Assembly (NCBI RefSeq): GCF_907165215.1
Contig: NZ_CAJRAY010000017.1
Location: 57,085-121,084, forward strand
DNA: 64,000 bases
Source of the DNA: Thermobacillus xylanilyticus
GTDB lineage: Bacteria > Bacillota > Bacilli > Paenibacillales > Paenibacillaceae
Direction: 5' to 3'
The notes beneath the pieces are model-generated. The model worked only from the letters and a program-made list of their open reading frames with translations. It had not been told where the DNA came from and made no database searches. The position numbers and the translations under genes were made by a program. This document shows, piece by piece, positions 35,919-43,439 of the stretch. Position 1 is the first letter of the stretch, and the number at the start of each line of letters is the position of its first letter.

Positions 35919-37097
35919 ATGTCAGCCGCAGCCGGCCGTTTGTTCCGAATCGTATGGATAGCGCTTGTCGCCGCATTGGGCGTGACCGCCGCCTGGCCCG
36001 ACGCTCCCGGTGCGGATAACGGCGCCGCGTACCAATCGCGGGCGTTTGCCCGGGAACTCCAGGGCGCCGTGCATGAAACGTTGCCCGTACCGCCGGTCAG
36101 CGAACCGGTTGTGCAATATGGATGGCTTGACGCTTCGCCACAAGCCGTCGCCCCGGCACCTTCTTCCGCCGTGCGCGATAATGAAACCACAGCCCTTCAT
36201 GATACGGCAGCTTCACACGATCCGAAACCTTCGCCCCAACCGGAGATCGCGGCAGAAACGGATTCCGGCCGGACGCCGGAATCTTTCACGGAGCCGGAGT
36301 CCGCGCCATCGCCGCAAATCCCGCAGCCGTCCGAACCCCCGCAAGATCAGCCGGTTTCGTACGTCGTGACCGCGTATTATTTGAACGTGCGCGCCGAGCC
36401 CGACAAACATTCGCCGATCCGGGATCTGCTCAAACAAGGCGATCGGGTGAAGGTCGTCGGCAAGACGGAGAACGGCTGGCTGGCGCTCGAAGACGGCACC
36501 TACATCCACGGCGCGTATGCGGAGCCTGCCGACCCGGAGCCCGAGCAGGTGAAGAACGCCGCCCGCGAAGTGGCCATCGCGTCGGCATCGCCGTCCGTCC
36601 GCGCCGAGCATGCGATCTACAAGCCCGAACCGTCCGACGACAGCGCCGGTCCCGCGCCGCTGACCAAAAAAGTGAAGTCTTCCTCCGGCATGACGGAGCA
36701 AGACATCGCGAAACTGCTGGAAGGAACGGCGCTTGAAGGGCACGGACTGGAAAAAGCGATCCTTGAAATCGAAATCGAACACGGCATCAACGCCCTGTTC
36801 ACGATCGCCGTCATGAAGCTGGAAAGCGGCAACGGGAAGAGCAAGCTGGCGCGCGAGAAGAACAACCTGTTCGGGCTGAACGCGACCGGCGGAAGCAGCA
36901 AGAAAGCGTACAGCTTCGAAACGAAGAGCGACAGCGTCTACAAATTCGGATCGCTCATCGCGAAAAGCTACATCGCCAAAGGCTATTCGACGATCGAGAA
37001 AGTGGGGAAGAAATATTGTCCCGCCAACCCGAAATGGGCGTCCCTCGTCGTGTCGATCATGAAGCGCGATCATCGCAAATTGAGCAAAGCGGTGTGA
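35919..37097 (+). CDS. Secreted SH3-domain glucosaminidase (GH73-like)
   Basis: 392 residues from ATG 35919 (GAGAGG eight bases upstream). N-terminal hydrophobic signal segment, then a low-complexity Pro/Ser/Glu-rich linker (to about residue 140), a bacterial SH3 domain (VVTAYYLNVRAEPDKHSPIRDLLKQGDRVKVVG) and a C-terminal N-acetylglucosaminidase domain (IEIEHGINALFTIAVMKLESGNGKSKLAREKNNLFGLNA) that carries a catalytic Glu. Cell-wall hydrolase involved in growth or separation. The frame is open upstream to 35820, but without an RBS. Confidence 0.85.
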   Translation: MSAAAGRLFRIVWIALVAALGVTAAWPDAPGADNGAAYQSRAFARELQGAVHETLPVPPVSEPVVQYGWLDASPQAVAPAPSSAVRDNETTALHDTAASHDPKPSPQPEIAAETDSGRTPESFTEPESAPSPQIPQPSEPPQDQPVSYVVTAYYLNVRAEPDKHSPIRDLLKQGDRVKVVGKTENGWLALEDGTYIHGAYAEPADPEPEQVKNAAREVAIASASPSVRAEHAIYKPEPSDDSAGPAPLTKKVKSSSGMTEQDIAKLLEGTALEGHGLEKAILEIEIEHGINALFTIAVMKLESGNGKSKLAREKNNLFGLNATGGSSKKAYSFETKSDSVYKFGSLIAKSYIAKGYSTIEKVGKKYCPANPKWASLVVSIMKRDHRKLSKAV

Positions 37098-37140
37098 CCG
37101 ACAGGCGGTAATGCCGGATTTCCGCAATGACGGGGGAAGT

Positions 37141-37184
37141 TGGACAGCTTTATCGGGATGTGGTAATATGAACGCGTGTTTACA
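37141..37184 (+). promoter_or_regulatory. Promoter with downstream AACGCGTGTTTACA motif
   Basis: TGGACA (37141-37146), 17-base spacer, TAATAT (37164-37169), then AACGCGTGTTTACA at 37171-37184 over the transcription start. Identical placement to the promoter at 27322-27366; the shared word spans 17 bases with ATG before it. Confidence 0.75.
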
Positions 37185-37217
37185 TGAATTCATGGCAGAG
37201 CAGAGGGGTGCGGCAAG

Positions 37218-38168
37218 ATGAAATACCGGAAATTGGGCAGATCGGGGCTGAAGGTGAGCGAAATCAGCTTCGGCAGCTGGATGACATACGGCCATACGGT
37301 CGACGGCAACATCGGCGAACAGCTGATTGAAAAAGCGTTCGAGCTCGGCATCAACTTCATCGACACGGCGAACGTCTACGAACGGGGCGAAGCGGAGAAG
37401 CTCCTGGGCAACATTCTGCCGCGGTACCCGCGCGAATCGTACGTGCTTGCGACGAAGGCGTTCTTCCCGATGGGCGACGGGCCGAATGACCGCGGGCTGT
37501 CCCGCAAGCATGTGTTCGAGCAGGTGCACGCCAGCCTGAAGCGGCTGAAACAGGATTACGTCGACATCCTGTACTGCCACCGCTACGATCCGGAAACGCC
37601 GGTCGAAGAGACGCTGCGCACGATCGACGACCTGATCCGCCAGGGCAAAGTGCTCTATGCCGGCGTCAGCGAATGGTCGGCGGCGCAGATCGAGGAAGCG
37701 ATGCGGATCGCGGACAAGTATCTGCTTGACCGGATCGTCGTCAACCAGCCGCAATACAACATGTTCTACCGGAAAATCGAGGCGGAGGTCATTCCGGTCA
37801 GCGGGAAGTACGGCGTGGCGCAGGTCGTCTATTCGCCGCTTGCGCAAGGCGTGCTGACGGGCAAATACCGGCTCGGCAGCGAACTGCCGAAGGACAGCCG
37901 CGCCGCCGATCCGAAGACGAACATGTGGATCAAAAACTTCCTGACGGAAGCGCATCTGCGGAAGGTCGACCAGCTTGACGCGGTGGCGAAGGAGCTCGGC
38001 CTGTCGCTCGGCACGCTTGCGCTCGCCTGGGTGCTGCGCCAGGACATCGTCGCCAGCGCGCTGGTCGGCGCGACGAAGCCGTCGCAGCTCGAAGAGAACG
38101 CGAAGGCGTCGGGCGTCGTGCTCCCGCAGGAAGCGCTCGACCGGATCGAGGCCATCCTCAGCGAATAA
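37218..38168 (+). CDS. Aldo/keto reductase (KCNAB-like)
   Basis: 316 residues; tetrad Asp49/Tyr54 (FIDTANVYE), Lys80 (LATKAFFP) and His121 (LYCHRYD). The LYCHRYD and MKYRKLGRSGLKVSE segments and NMFYRKIEAEVIPVSGKYGVAQVVYSPLAQGVLTGKY match the voltage-gated potassium channel beta-subunit-related AKRs. RBS is weak (GGGGTG 10 bases before ATG). Single gene between the promoter above and a bidirectional hairpin; likely the main target of the motif at 37171. Confidence 0.9.
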   Translation: MKYRKLGRSGLKVSEISFGSWMTYGHTVDGNIGEQLIEKAFELGINFIDTANVYERGEAEKLLGNILPRYPRESYVLATKAFFPMGDGPNDRGLSRKHVFEQVHASLKRLKQDYVDILYCHRYDPETPVEETLRTIDDLIRQGKVLYAGVSEWSAAQIEEAMRIADKYLLDRIVVNQPQYNMFYRKIEAEVIPVSGKYGVAQVVYSPLAQGVLTGKYRLGSELPKDSRAADPKTNMWIKNFLTEAHLRKVDQLDAVAKELGLSLGTLALAWVLRQDIVASALVGATKPSQLEENAKASGVVLPQEALDRIEAILSE

Positions 38169-38173
38169 AAAAG

Positions 38174-38218
38174 GACAGGCACGCAGCCGTTTCCAACGGC
38201 CGCATGCCTGTTTCATTT
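38174..38218. terminator. Bidirectional terminator between AKR and uracil permease genes
   Basis: ACAGGCACGCAGCCGTT (38175-38191) pairs with AACGGCCGCATGCCTGT (38195-38211; two weak pairs), flanked by A-rich and T-rich runs on both sides. Confidence 0.75.
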
Positions 38219-38219
38219 T

Positions 38220-39509
38220 TTAATGGGAATCCGCCTTGTCTTCCTTGAGCCAGCCGATCAATTCGAACGCCTTGAACAGGAGCGACAGCAGAATGGCGGC
38301 GACCGTCGCGAGCGCCATGCCCTTCAGCTCGAGATGGCCCCATTTGAACGTCGCGCCGCTGATGCCGAGGACGAGGACGACGGTCGTCAGCACGATGTTC
38401 GACGGCTTGGCGTAGTTGACTTTCGTCTCCACCAGCATCCGGATGCCGGCGGACGCGATGACGCCGAACAGCATGAGGGAAGCGCCGCCGATGACGGCTT
38501 CGGGAATCGAGGCGATCAGCGCCGACAGCTTGCCGAAGAACGACATGACGATGGCGATGACGGCCGCGCCGCCGATCACCCAGACGGAATAGACGCGCGT
38601 GATCGCCATGACGCCGATGTTCTCGCCGTAGGTCGTGTTCGGCGTCGATCCGACGAAGCCGGACAGCATCGTCGACAAGCCGTTGCCGAGCAGCGAGCGG
38701 TGCAGACCCGGATCCCGGGACAGATCCTTGCCGACCATGTTGCCCGTCACGATGAGGTGGCCGATATGCTCGGCGATGACGACCAGCGCCGCGGGCGCGA
38801 TGATCAGGATGACCGACCATTCGAAGCGCGGCGTCGTGAACTCGGGGATGGCGAACGCCGACGCCTGGCTGACGGTGTCAAATTCGACAAGTCCCTGTGA
38901 CCAGGCGACCAGATAGCCGACGATGAAGCCGACAAGAATCGGGATGATCCGCAGGAAACCTTTGAACAGCACGGATCCGAGCAGAATGACAAGCAGCGTG
39001 ACGACGGAGACGAGCATCTTCTTCGGATCGGGCGACCATGACGCATCCGCTCCGTCCGGCGCGATCCATTCGGCCATGCGCGCGGCGACCGGAATCAATT
39101 CAAGTCCGATGACCGCGACGATCGCGCCCATGGCGGCCGGGGGAAACACGACATCAAGCCATTTCGTGCCGATGCGTCCGATCAGCAGCGCCACCGCCGT
39201 GAAGATCGCGCCGACGACGACAAACCCGCCGAGCACCTCGGAGTAGCCGGCGCCCCGCTCGAGCAAGAGGAACGTTACGGGCGAAATGAAGGCGAAGCTG
39301 GACCCGAGGTAGGCCGGTATCCGCCCCTTGCAGATCAGCAGGTAGAGCAGCGTGCCGATCCCGTTCATCAGCAGCACCGTCGCGGGGTCGACGCCGAAGA
39401 TGATCGGCACGAGCACGGTGGAGCCGAACATGGCGAACAGATGCTGCAGGCTGAGCAGCACACCCGGACCGAAGCCGGGCCGTTCATGGACTTGCAAGGC
39501 AGGTTGCAT
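38220..39509 (-). CDS. Uracil/xanthine permease (NCS2 family)
   Basis: 429 residues, about 12-14 membrane helices. Begins MQPALQVHERPGFGPGVLLSLQHLFAMFGSTVLVPI, typical of UraA/PyrP-like uracil symporters; the helix 10 region ITGGTPNTTYGENIGVMAITRVYSVWVIGG holds the substrate-binding Glu. ATG 39509 with GGAGG is chosen over the upstream frame. The promoter is an extended -10 at 39556; only about 40 bases of leader, so no PyrR attenuator fits. Confidence 0.9.
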   Translation of the reverse strand: MQPALQVHERPGFGPGVLLSLQHLFAMFGSTVLVPIIFGVDPATVLLMNGIGTLLYLLICKGRIPAYLGSSFAFISPVTFLLLERGAGYSEVLGGFVVVGAIFTAVALLIGRIGTKWLDVVFPPAAMGAIVAVIGLELIPVAARMAEWIAPDGADASWSPDPKKMLVSVVTLLVILLGSVLFKGFLRIIPILVGFIVGYLVAWSQGLVEFDTVSQASAFAIPEFTTPRFEWSVILIIAPAALVVIAEHIGHLIVTGNMVGKDLSRDPGLHRSLLGNGLSTMLSGFVGSTPNTTYGENIGVMAITRVYSVWVIGGAAVIAIVMSFFGKLSALIASIPEAVIGGASLMLFGVIASAGIRMLVETKVNYAKPSNIVLTTVVLVLGISGATFKWGHLELKGMALATVAAILLSLLFKAFELIGWLKEDKADSH

Positions 39510-39924
39510 GGGTGTCCTCCAGTCTTGAAGAATTTGTCGAAAAACCAAACCGACTCATTATACCATCCGCCATTAGCACATGCCAGACGTAAAATGAAAA
39601 CGGCTTCTGAATGCCGGGAGGACAGCGGTCCTTTCTTGAGAAAATGGAAGAAAAAAGGAGATACAACCCCCGTCAGCAGCCAGAAATCGCCATACCGGGC
39701 GCATATCCCGCTTGATCGGATTGCAACAGCCGTTTTACCCTGATATTAGCAGTCAATGCAATCGAGTGCTAACAACACTCATCTCCATGAACGTTCCCTA
39801 ATCTGAACCGTTTCTTCCCGGGACGCTCGTATCGTCGGGCTGTCAGCCGCGGGAAAACATTTGGATCAGCGGGCGTTCTTCTTTTTTCCCAAAAATACCA
39901 AGCGTGTCGGGAGGGATTGGAAGC
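39510..39924. other. 415-base intergenic region between uracil permease and guanylyltransferase genes
   Basis: Contains a minus-strand extended -10 (TGGTATAAT, rc of 39556-39564) for the permease, a plus-strand sigma-A promoter with CIRCE box (39721-39772) for the mannosyl operon, and about 150 bases of leader before its first gene. The leader shows a weak CCCG...CGGG hairpin without T-run. No further gene is seen; the plus-strand open frame at 39441-39743 overlaps the permease and has no RBS. Confidence 0.6.
39721..39772 (+). promoter_or_regulatory. Sigma-A promoter with CIRCE (HrcA) operator
   Basis: TTGCAA (39721-39726), 17-base spacer, TATTAG (39744-39749). TTAGCAGTC-N9-GAGTGCTAA occupies 39746-39772, overlapping the -10 and start. 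This differs from the CIRCE consensus TTAGCACTC-N9-GAGTGCTAA at one base (C to G in the left arm) and has the correct nine-base spacer. HrcA represses from CIRCE in heat-shock operons of Firmicutes. Downstream is the mannose-1-P guanylyltransferase/GT4 operon, not a chaperone gene. Confidence 0.85.
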
Positions 39925-40968
39925 ATGAAGGCATTGTTGCTCGCTGGAGGTTTCGGTACACGCATGAGACCGCTCACCGAGCGGCTTCCGAAACCGATGG
40001 CACCGGTCGGCAATCGGCCCTGGCTCGAACATCTGATTGCCGGACTCAAGGAACAGGGAATCCGCGAAATTGTGATCGCCGTCAAGCATTATCCGGAACG
40101 GATCATCGATTATTTCGGCGACGGCCGAAAGCTTGGCGTCGACATCCGCTATACGCACGAACCGGTGCCGCTCGGAACGGCCGGCGCCGTGAAAAATGCC
40201 GAAGCGCTGCTCGGCAGCCGCTTCGTCGTCATCAATGCCGACATCGTGCACCGCGCGGACATCCGCGCGCTGGTCGAAACGCATGAGCGAAGCGGCGCGA
40301 TGGTGACGATCGGCCTGGTCGAAGTGGCGGACCCGTCGCAGTTCGGCGTCGTCGAACAGTCGGCAGACGGGCGGATCGTCCGCTTCGTGGAGAAGCCTCC
40401 GCGGGGCGAGGCGCCGTCGAACCGTATCAATGCCGGCATCTACATCATGGAGCGCGATGTCCTGCAAGCTATCCCCGCGGGGCGTGAAGTGTCGATCGAG
40501 CGTGAAACGTTCCCGTCGCTCATCGCGGCCGGGCATCGCGTGCAGGGAGCCGATGTCAGCGGATACTGGATGGACATGGGCACCAGCGATCGGTACCGCC
40601 GCATCCACTGGGATCTGCTCGACGGAAAGCTTGAGCTCGAACTTCCGGGCAGAGAGCTCGGGCGCGGCATCCGGATCGGCGAAGATACCGAAATCGCACA
40701 GGGCGCGATGCTCGTGCCGCCAGTGCTCGTCGGCAGCCGGGTGACGATCGGCGAGCGCGCCGTCGTCGGACCCTATGCCGTGATCGGCGACGACTGCGTC
40801 ATCGGACGCGGCGCACGGGTTACCCATTCCATCCTGTGGGACCGCTGCACGGCGGCCGAAGCGGCGCAGCTGAACCGCTGCATTGTCGGCAGCGGGCTCA
40901 AGATCGACCCGCGGCACCTGCTGCATGAAGCCGTCGTAAACGTCATTCCGGAGGCCGAGACGATATGA
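39925..40968 (+). CDS. Mannose-1-phosphate guanylyltransferase-like nucleotidyltransferase
   Basis: 347 residues from ATG 39925 (GGGAGGG). N-terminal Rossmann-like nucleotidyltransferase with the pyrophosphorylase signature LAGGFGTRMRPLTERLPKPM and the NADIV metal motif; C-terminal left-handed beta-helix with hexapeptide repeats (RGARVTHSILWDR, VGSGLKI). These activate sugar-1-phosphate to an NDP-sugar, most likely GDP-mannose, in the cytoplasm. Its stop overlaps the next start (ATGA), so it is translationally coupled to the glycosyltransferase. Heat-shock (CIRCE) promoter upstream. Confidence 0.88.
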   Translation: MKALLLAGGFGTRMRPLTERLPKPMAPVGNRPWLEHLIAGLKEQGIREIVIAVKHYPERIIDYFGDGRKLGVDIRYTHEPVPLGTAGAVKNAEALLGSRFVVINADIVHRADIRALVETHERSGAMVTIGLVEVADPSQFGVVEQSADGRIVRFVEKPPRGEAPSNRINAGIYIMERDVLQAIPAGREVSIERETFPSLIAAGHRVQGADVSGYWMDMGTSDRYRRIHWDLLDGKLELELPGRELGRGIRIGEDTEIAQGAMLVPPVLVGSRVTIGERAVVGPYAVIGDDCVIGRGARVTHSILWDRCTAAEAAQLNRCIVGSGLKIDPRHLLHEAVVNVIPEAETI

Positions 40969-42143
40969 CGAGGATCGCTTATATTGGCACCTATGTACCG
41001 AGACGATGCGGCATTGCGACCTACACCCATCATCTCCGGCAAGCCGTGAACGCGGCTTCCGGAGGGAAGGGAAGCGACCTCGTGATCGCCCTCACGAACA
41101 TCCCGGATGAGCATACATACGGGAGAGGCGTCCACCCGCTGCCGAAAGACGAACGGTCCGAATACCGCCGGGCGGCGGAGCGGATCAGAGCGTTCGGCGC
41201 CGATCTCGTCTCGCTTCAGCATGAATTCGGGATCTTCGGCGGCGAAGCCGGCGAGTACGTGCTGGACTTGCTGGAATCGCTGAAGCGAATGGACATCCCG
41301 GTCGTCACGACGTTCCACACCGTGTTCGAACGGCCTGAAGAACCGTACCGCGCCGTGCAACAGCGCATCGCGGAATTGAGCGACCGGATCATCGTCATGA
41401 CCCGAACGGCCGTCCGCTACGTCGCCGAAGCGTTCGGCGTGCCCCGCGAACGCATAACATATATTCCGCACGGCACGCCGCAGCCTCCTCGGGACGCCCG
41501 CCGCAAGCTCAGGGAACGGCTCGGCTGGAACGACCGCAAAGTCGTCATGAGCTTCGGCCTCCTGGGCAGAGGCAAGGGGCTCGAAACCGTCATCCGGGCG
41601 CTGCCGAAGCTCGCCGGCCGCGCGCCCGACGTGCTGTATGCCATCGTCGGGCAGACGCACCCGGAAGTGCTGAAACTTGAAGGCGAATCCTATCGCGGCG
41701 AGCTGCGCGCCCTTGCCGCCGAACTCGGCGTCGAACGCCATCTGCTCATGATCGACCGTTACATGGATGAGAACGAACTGGCCGAAATTCTGACTGCCTG
41801 CGACGTGTACGTCACCCCGTATCCGGGCATGCAGCAGATCACATCCGGCACGCTGGCTTACGCCGTCGGACTCGGCCGGCCGGTGCTGAGCACGCCGTAT
41901 GTCTATGCGCGGGATCTGCTGGCGGATTGCCCGGAGCTCCTCGTGCCGGCTTCCGATGCCGACGCCTGGGCCGAAGCGCTGGCGGAGCTGCTCGGTTCGG
42001 CCGAAACGCTCGAACGGATCGAACGGCGGATCGCCCGGATCGGCGCGGAAATGCACTGGCCGGTCGTCGGACGCGCGCATCTGGAGCTGTTCCGGCGCGA
42101 GAGCCGCGTCGCGGACGTGACGGCCTCGACGGCGGAGGGTTGA
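40965..42143 (+). CDS. Glycosyltransferase family 4
   Basis: 392 residues, GT-B fold. N terminus MTRIAYIGTYVPRRCGIATYTHHL and LVSLQHEFGIFGGEAGEYV are typical of GT4 proteins that use NDP-sugars; the donor-binding C-terminal region has the family Glu/Gly-rich VTPYPGMQQITSGTLAYAVGLGRPVLSTPYVYA (EX7E-like). Overlaps the guanylyltransferase by four bases (ATGA). With GDP-mannose supply next door, mannosyl transfer is likely. No membrane segment, so the acceptor is soluble or peripheral. Confidence 0.88.
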   Translation: MTRIAYIGTYVPRRCGIATYTHHLRQAVNAASGGKGSDLVIALTNIPDEHTYGRGVHPLPKDERSEYRRAAERIRAFGADLVSLQHEFGIFGGEAGEYVLDLLESLKRMDIPVVTTFHTVFERPEEPYRAVQQRIAELSDRIIVMTRTAVRYVAEAFGVPRERITYIPHGTPQPPRDARRKLRERLGWNDRKVVMSFGLLGRGKGLETVIRALPKLAGRAPDVLYAIVGQTHPEVLKLEGESYRGELRALAAELGVERHLLMIDRYMDENELAEILTACDVYVTPYPGMQQITSGTLAYAVGLGRPVLSTPYVYARDLLADCPELLVPASDADAWAEALAELLGSAETLERIERRIARIGAEMHWPVVGRAHLELFRRESRVADVTASTAEG

Positions 42144-42146
42144 CCC

Positions 42147-43298
42147 ATGACGGCGAATCTGACGATGGAGAAGCCGACACAGCAGATCCGATTCCGGCAT
42201 CTGAGGCGGCTGACCGACGACACCGGTCTCCTCGAACATGCCATCGGGCGAATTCCGCGGCGTGCGGAAGGCTATACGACGGACGACAACGCGCGGGCGC
42301 TGTGGGCGTGCATCGAGTGGATCGATCTGGATGCCGGACTGGCCGAAGCGGAGGGGCTGCCGGAACTGGCGGAACGATACGCCGGTTTCCTGTACTGGGC
42401 CCGCAAGCCGGACGGCCGGTTCCACAACAATTATGATTACGAGCGCCGGCCCGAATCGGAATATCCATCGGACGATTGCCTCGGACGGACGATCTGGGCG
42501 CTCGCCCGGACGATCTCCGTTCCGTTCGGCAAGCGGCTCGCGCCGGCGGTGCCCGATCTGCTGGCGCATGCGTTTCCCGCGGCCCGTACGATGACCATGC
42601 CGCGCGGCTGGGCCTATGCGCTTGCGGCCTGCGCCTTGCTGGAGCGCAGCGGCGGCGCATCCGAGCGGCGGGACGATGCGCCTCTGCCGTTCGCCGGAGA
42701 GCGGGTGCGGTCGCTGGCCGCCGAACTGAAGAGCCGGCTTCTGGACAAATACCGCCGCGAGGCGGGACCGGGATGGCACTGGTTCGAGCCGGTCATGACG
42801 TACAGCAACGGACTGCTGCCCTGGGCGCTGTTCGAAGCCCATGCCGCATTCGGCTGGGGCGACGCGCTGGCCGCCGCCCGCGACACGTTCCGCTTCCTGG
42901 CCGAGCGGATGGCGGCGCCGTCAGGGGCGATCCGTCCGATCGGCAACCGGGGATGGGGAACGAGGGAAGGCACGGCCCGATGGGATCAACAGCCGATTGA
43001 AGCGTTCAAGCTCGCGCTGGCCGCCGAAGCCGGATACCGGGTGACGGGGGAACGGGAGTACCGGGAGACCGCGCTCGCATGCCGGGCGTGGTTCCACGGC
43101 CGGAACGACTGCGGCGCGGCGATCGCCGACCCCGCGGACGGCTCTTGCTGCGACGGGCTCACGCCCGACGGGCCGAACGCGAACCGCGGCGCCGAATCCA
43201 CCATCGCGTATCTGCTCACGGAAGCGGTCGTCCGGCGGTTGGGCGGCGCGGAGAACGGGCAATGCGGCAGCGCGGTTCAGTCGCGAAGCATCAGATAG
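42147..43298 (+). CDS. Helical-toroid protein of unknown function, associated with GT4
   Basis: 383 residues. I infer an (alpha/alpha)6-type toroid from the repeated aromatic/acidic pairs: EGYTTDDNARALWACIEW, ESEYPSDDCLGRTIWALART and GWHWFEPVMTYSNGLLPWALFEAHAAFG. No signal peptide. It resembles sugar-processing (GH/isomerase-like) folds; I do not recognise a specific activity, and acidic pairs DD near residues 46 and 112 could be catalytic. RBS GGAGGG before ATG; three bases from the GT4 stop. Its 3' end overlaps the convergent small ger gene by 22 bases. Confidence 0.7.
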   Translation: MTANLTMEKPTQQIRFRHLRRLTDDTGLLEHAIGRIPRRAEGYTTDDNARALWACIEWIDLDAGLAEAEGLPELAERYAGFLYWARKPDGRFHNNYDYERRPESEYPSDDCLGRTIWALARTISVPFGKRLAPAVPDLLAHAFPAARTMTMPRGWAYALAACALLERSGGASERRDDAPLPFAGERVRSLAAELKSRLLDKYRREAGPGWHWFEPVMTYSNGLLPWALFEAHAAFGWGDALAAARDTFRFLAERMAAPSGAIRPIGNRGWGTREGTARWDQQPIEAFKLALAAEAGYRVTGEREYRETALACRAWFHGRNDCGAAIADPADGSCCDGLTPDGPNANRGAESTIAYLLTEAVVRRLGGAENGQCGSAVQSRSIR

Positions 43299-43426
43299 AT
43301 GGCGAGCGGCAGGAAGCAGCCGGACAGCAGCGCGATGCCGAGTCCGGCTGCCGCATTGCCGCCGCGCCAGCTCCGCCAGGCCTGCGCGAGCGAATAGCCG
43401 GTCAGGCCGAGCGCGATGAGGAACAT
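43277..43426 (-). CDS. Small two-helix membrane protein of the ger operon (D-subunit candidate)
   Basis: 49 residues, ATG 43426 seven bases after GGGGGG. Two hydrophobic helices: residues 2-18 (FLIALGLTGYSLAQAW) and 28-47 (LGIALLSGCFLPLAIYLML). It follows gerAC (14 bases between the genes) in the same orientation. Small two-TM proteins are known beside several GerA-type operons in Bacillus, where they modulate germination. Alternatively part of an unannotated N-terminal extension; GTG 43447 is possible. Confidence 0.6.
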   Translation of the reverse strand: MFLIALGLTGYSLAQAWRSWRGGNAAAGLGIALLSGCFLPLAIYLMLRD

Positions 43427-43439
43427 CAAGCCCCCCAGT

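Noticed and set aside
39510..39560. PyrR attenuator for the uracil permease
   Set aside because: The leader from the extended -10 to the ATG is only about 40 bases, too short for antiterminator structures.
39441..39743. 100-codon plus frame upstream of the CIRCE promoter
   Set aside because: Starts inside the permease gene and has no RBS.
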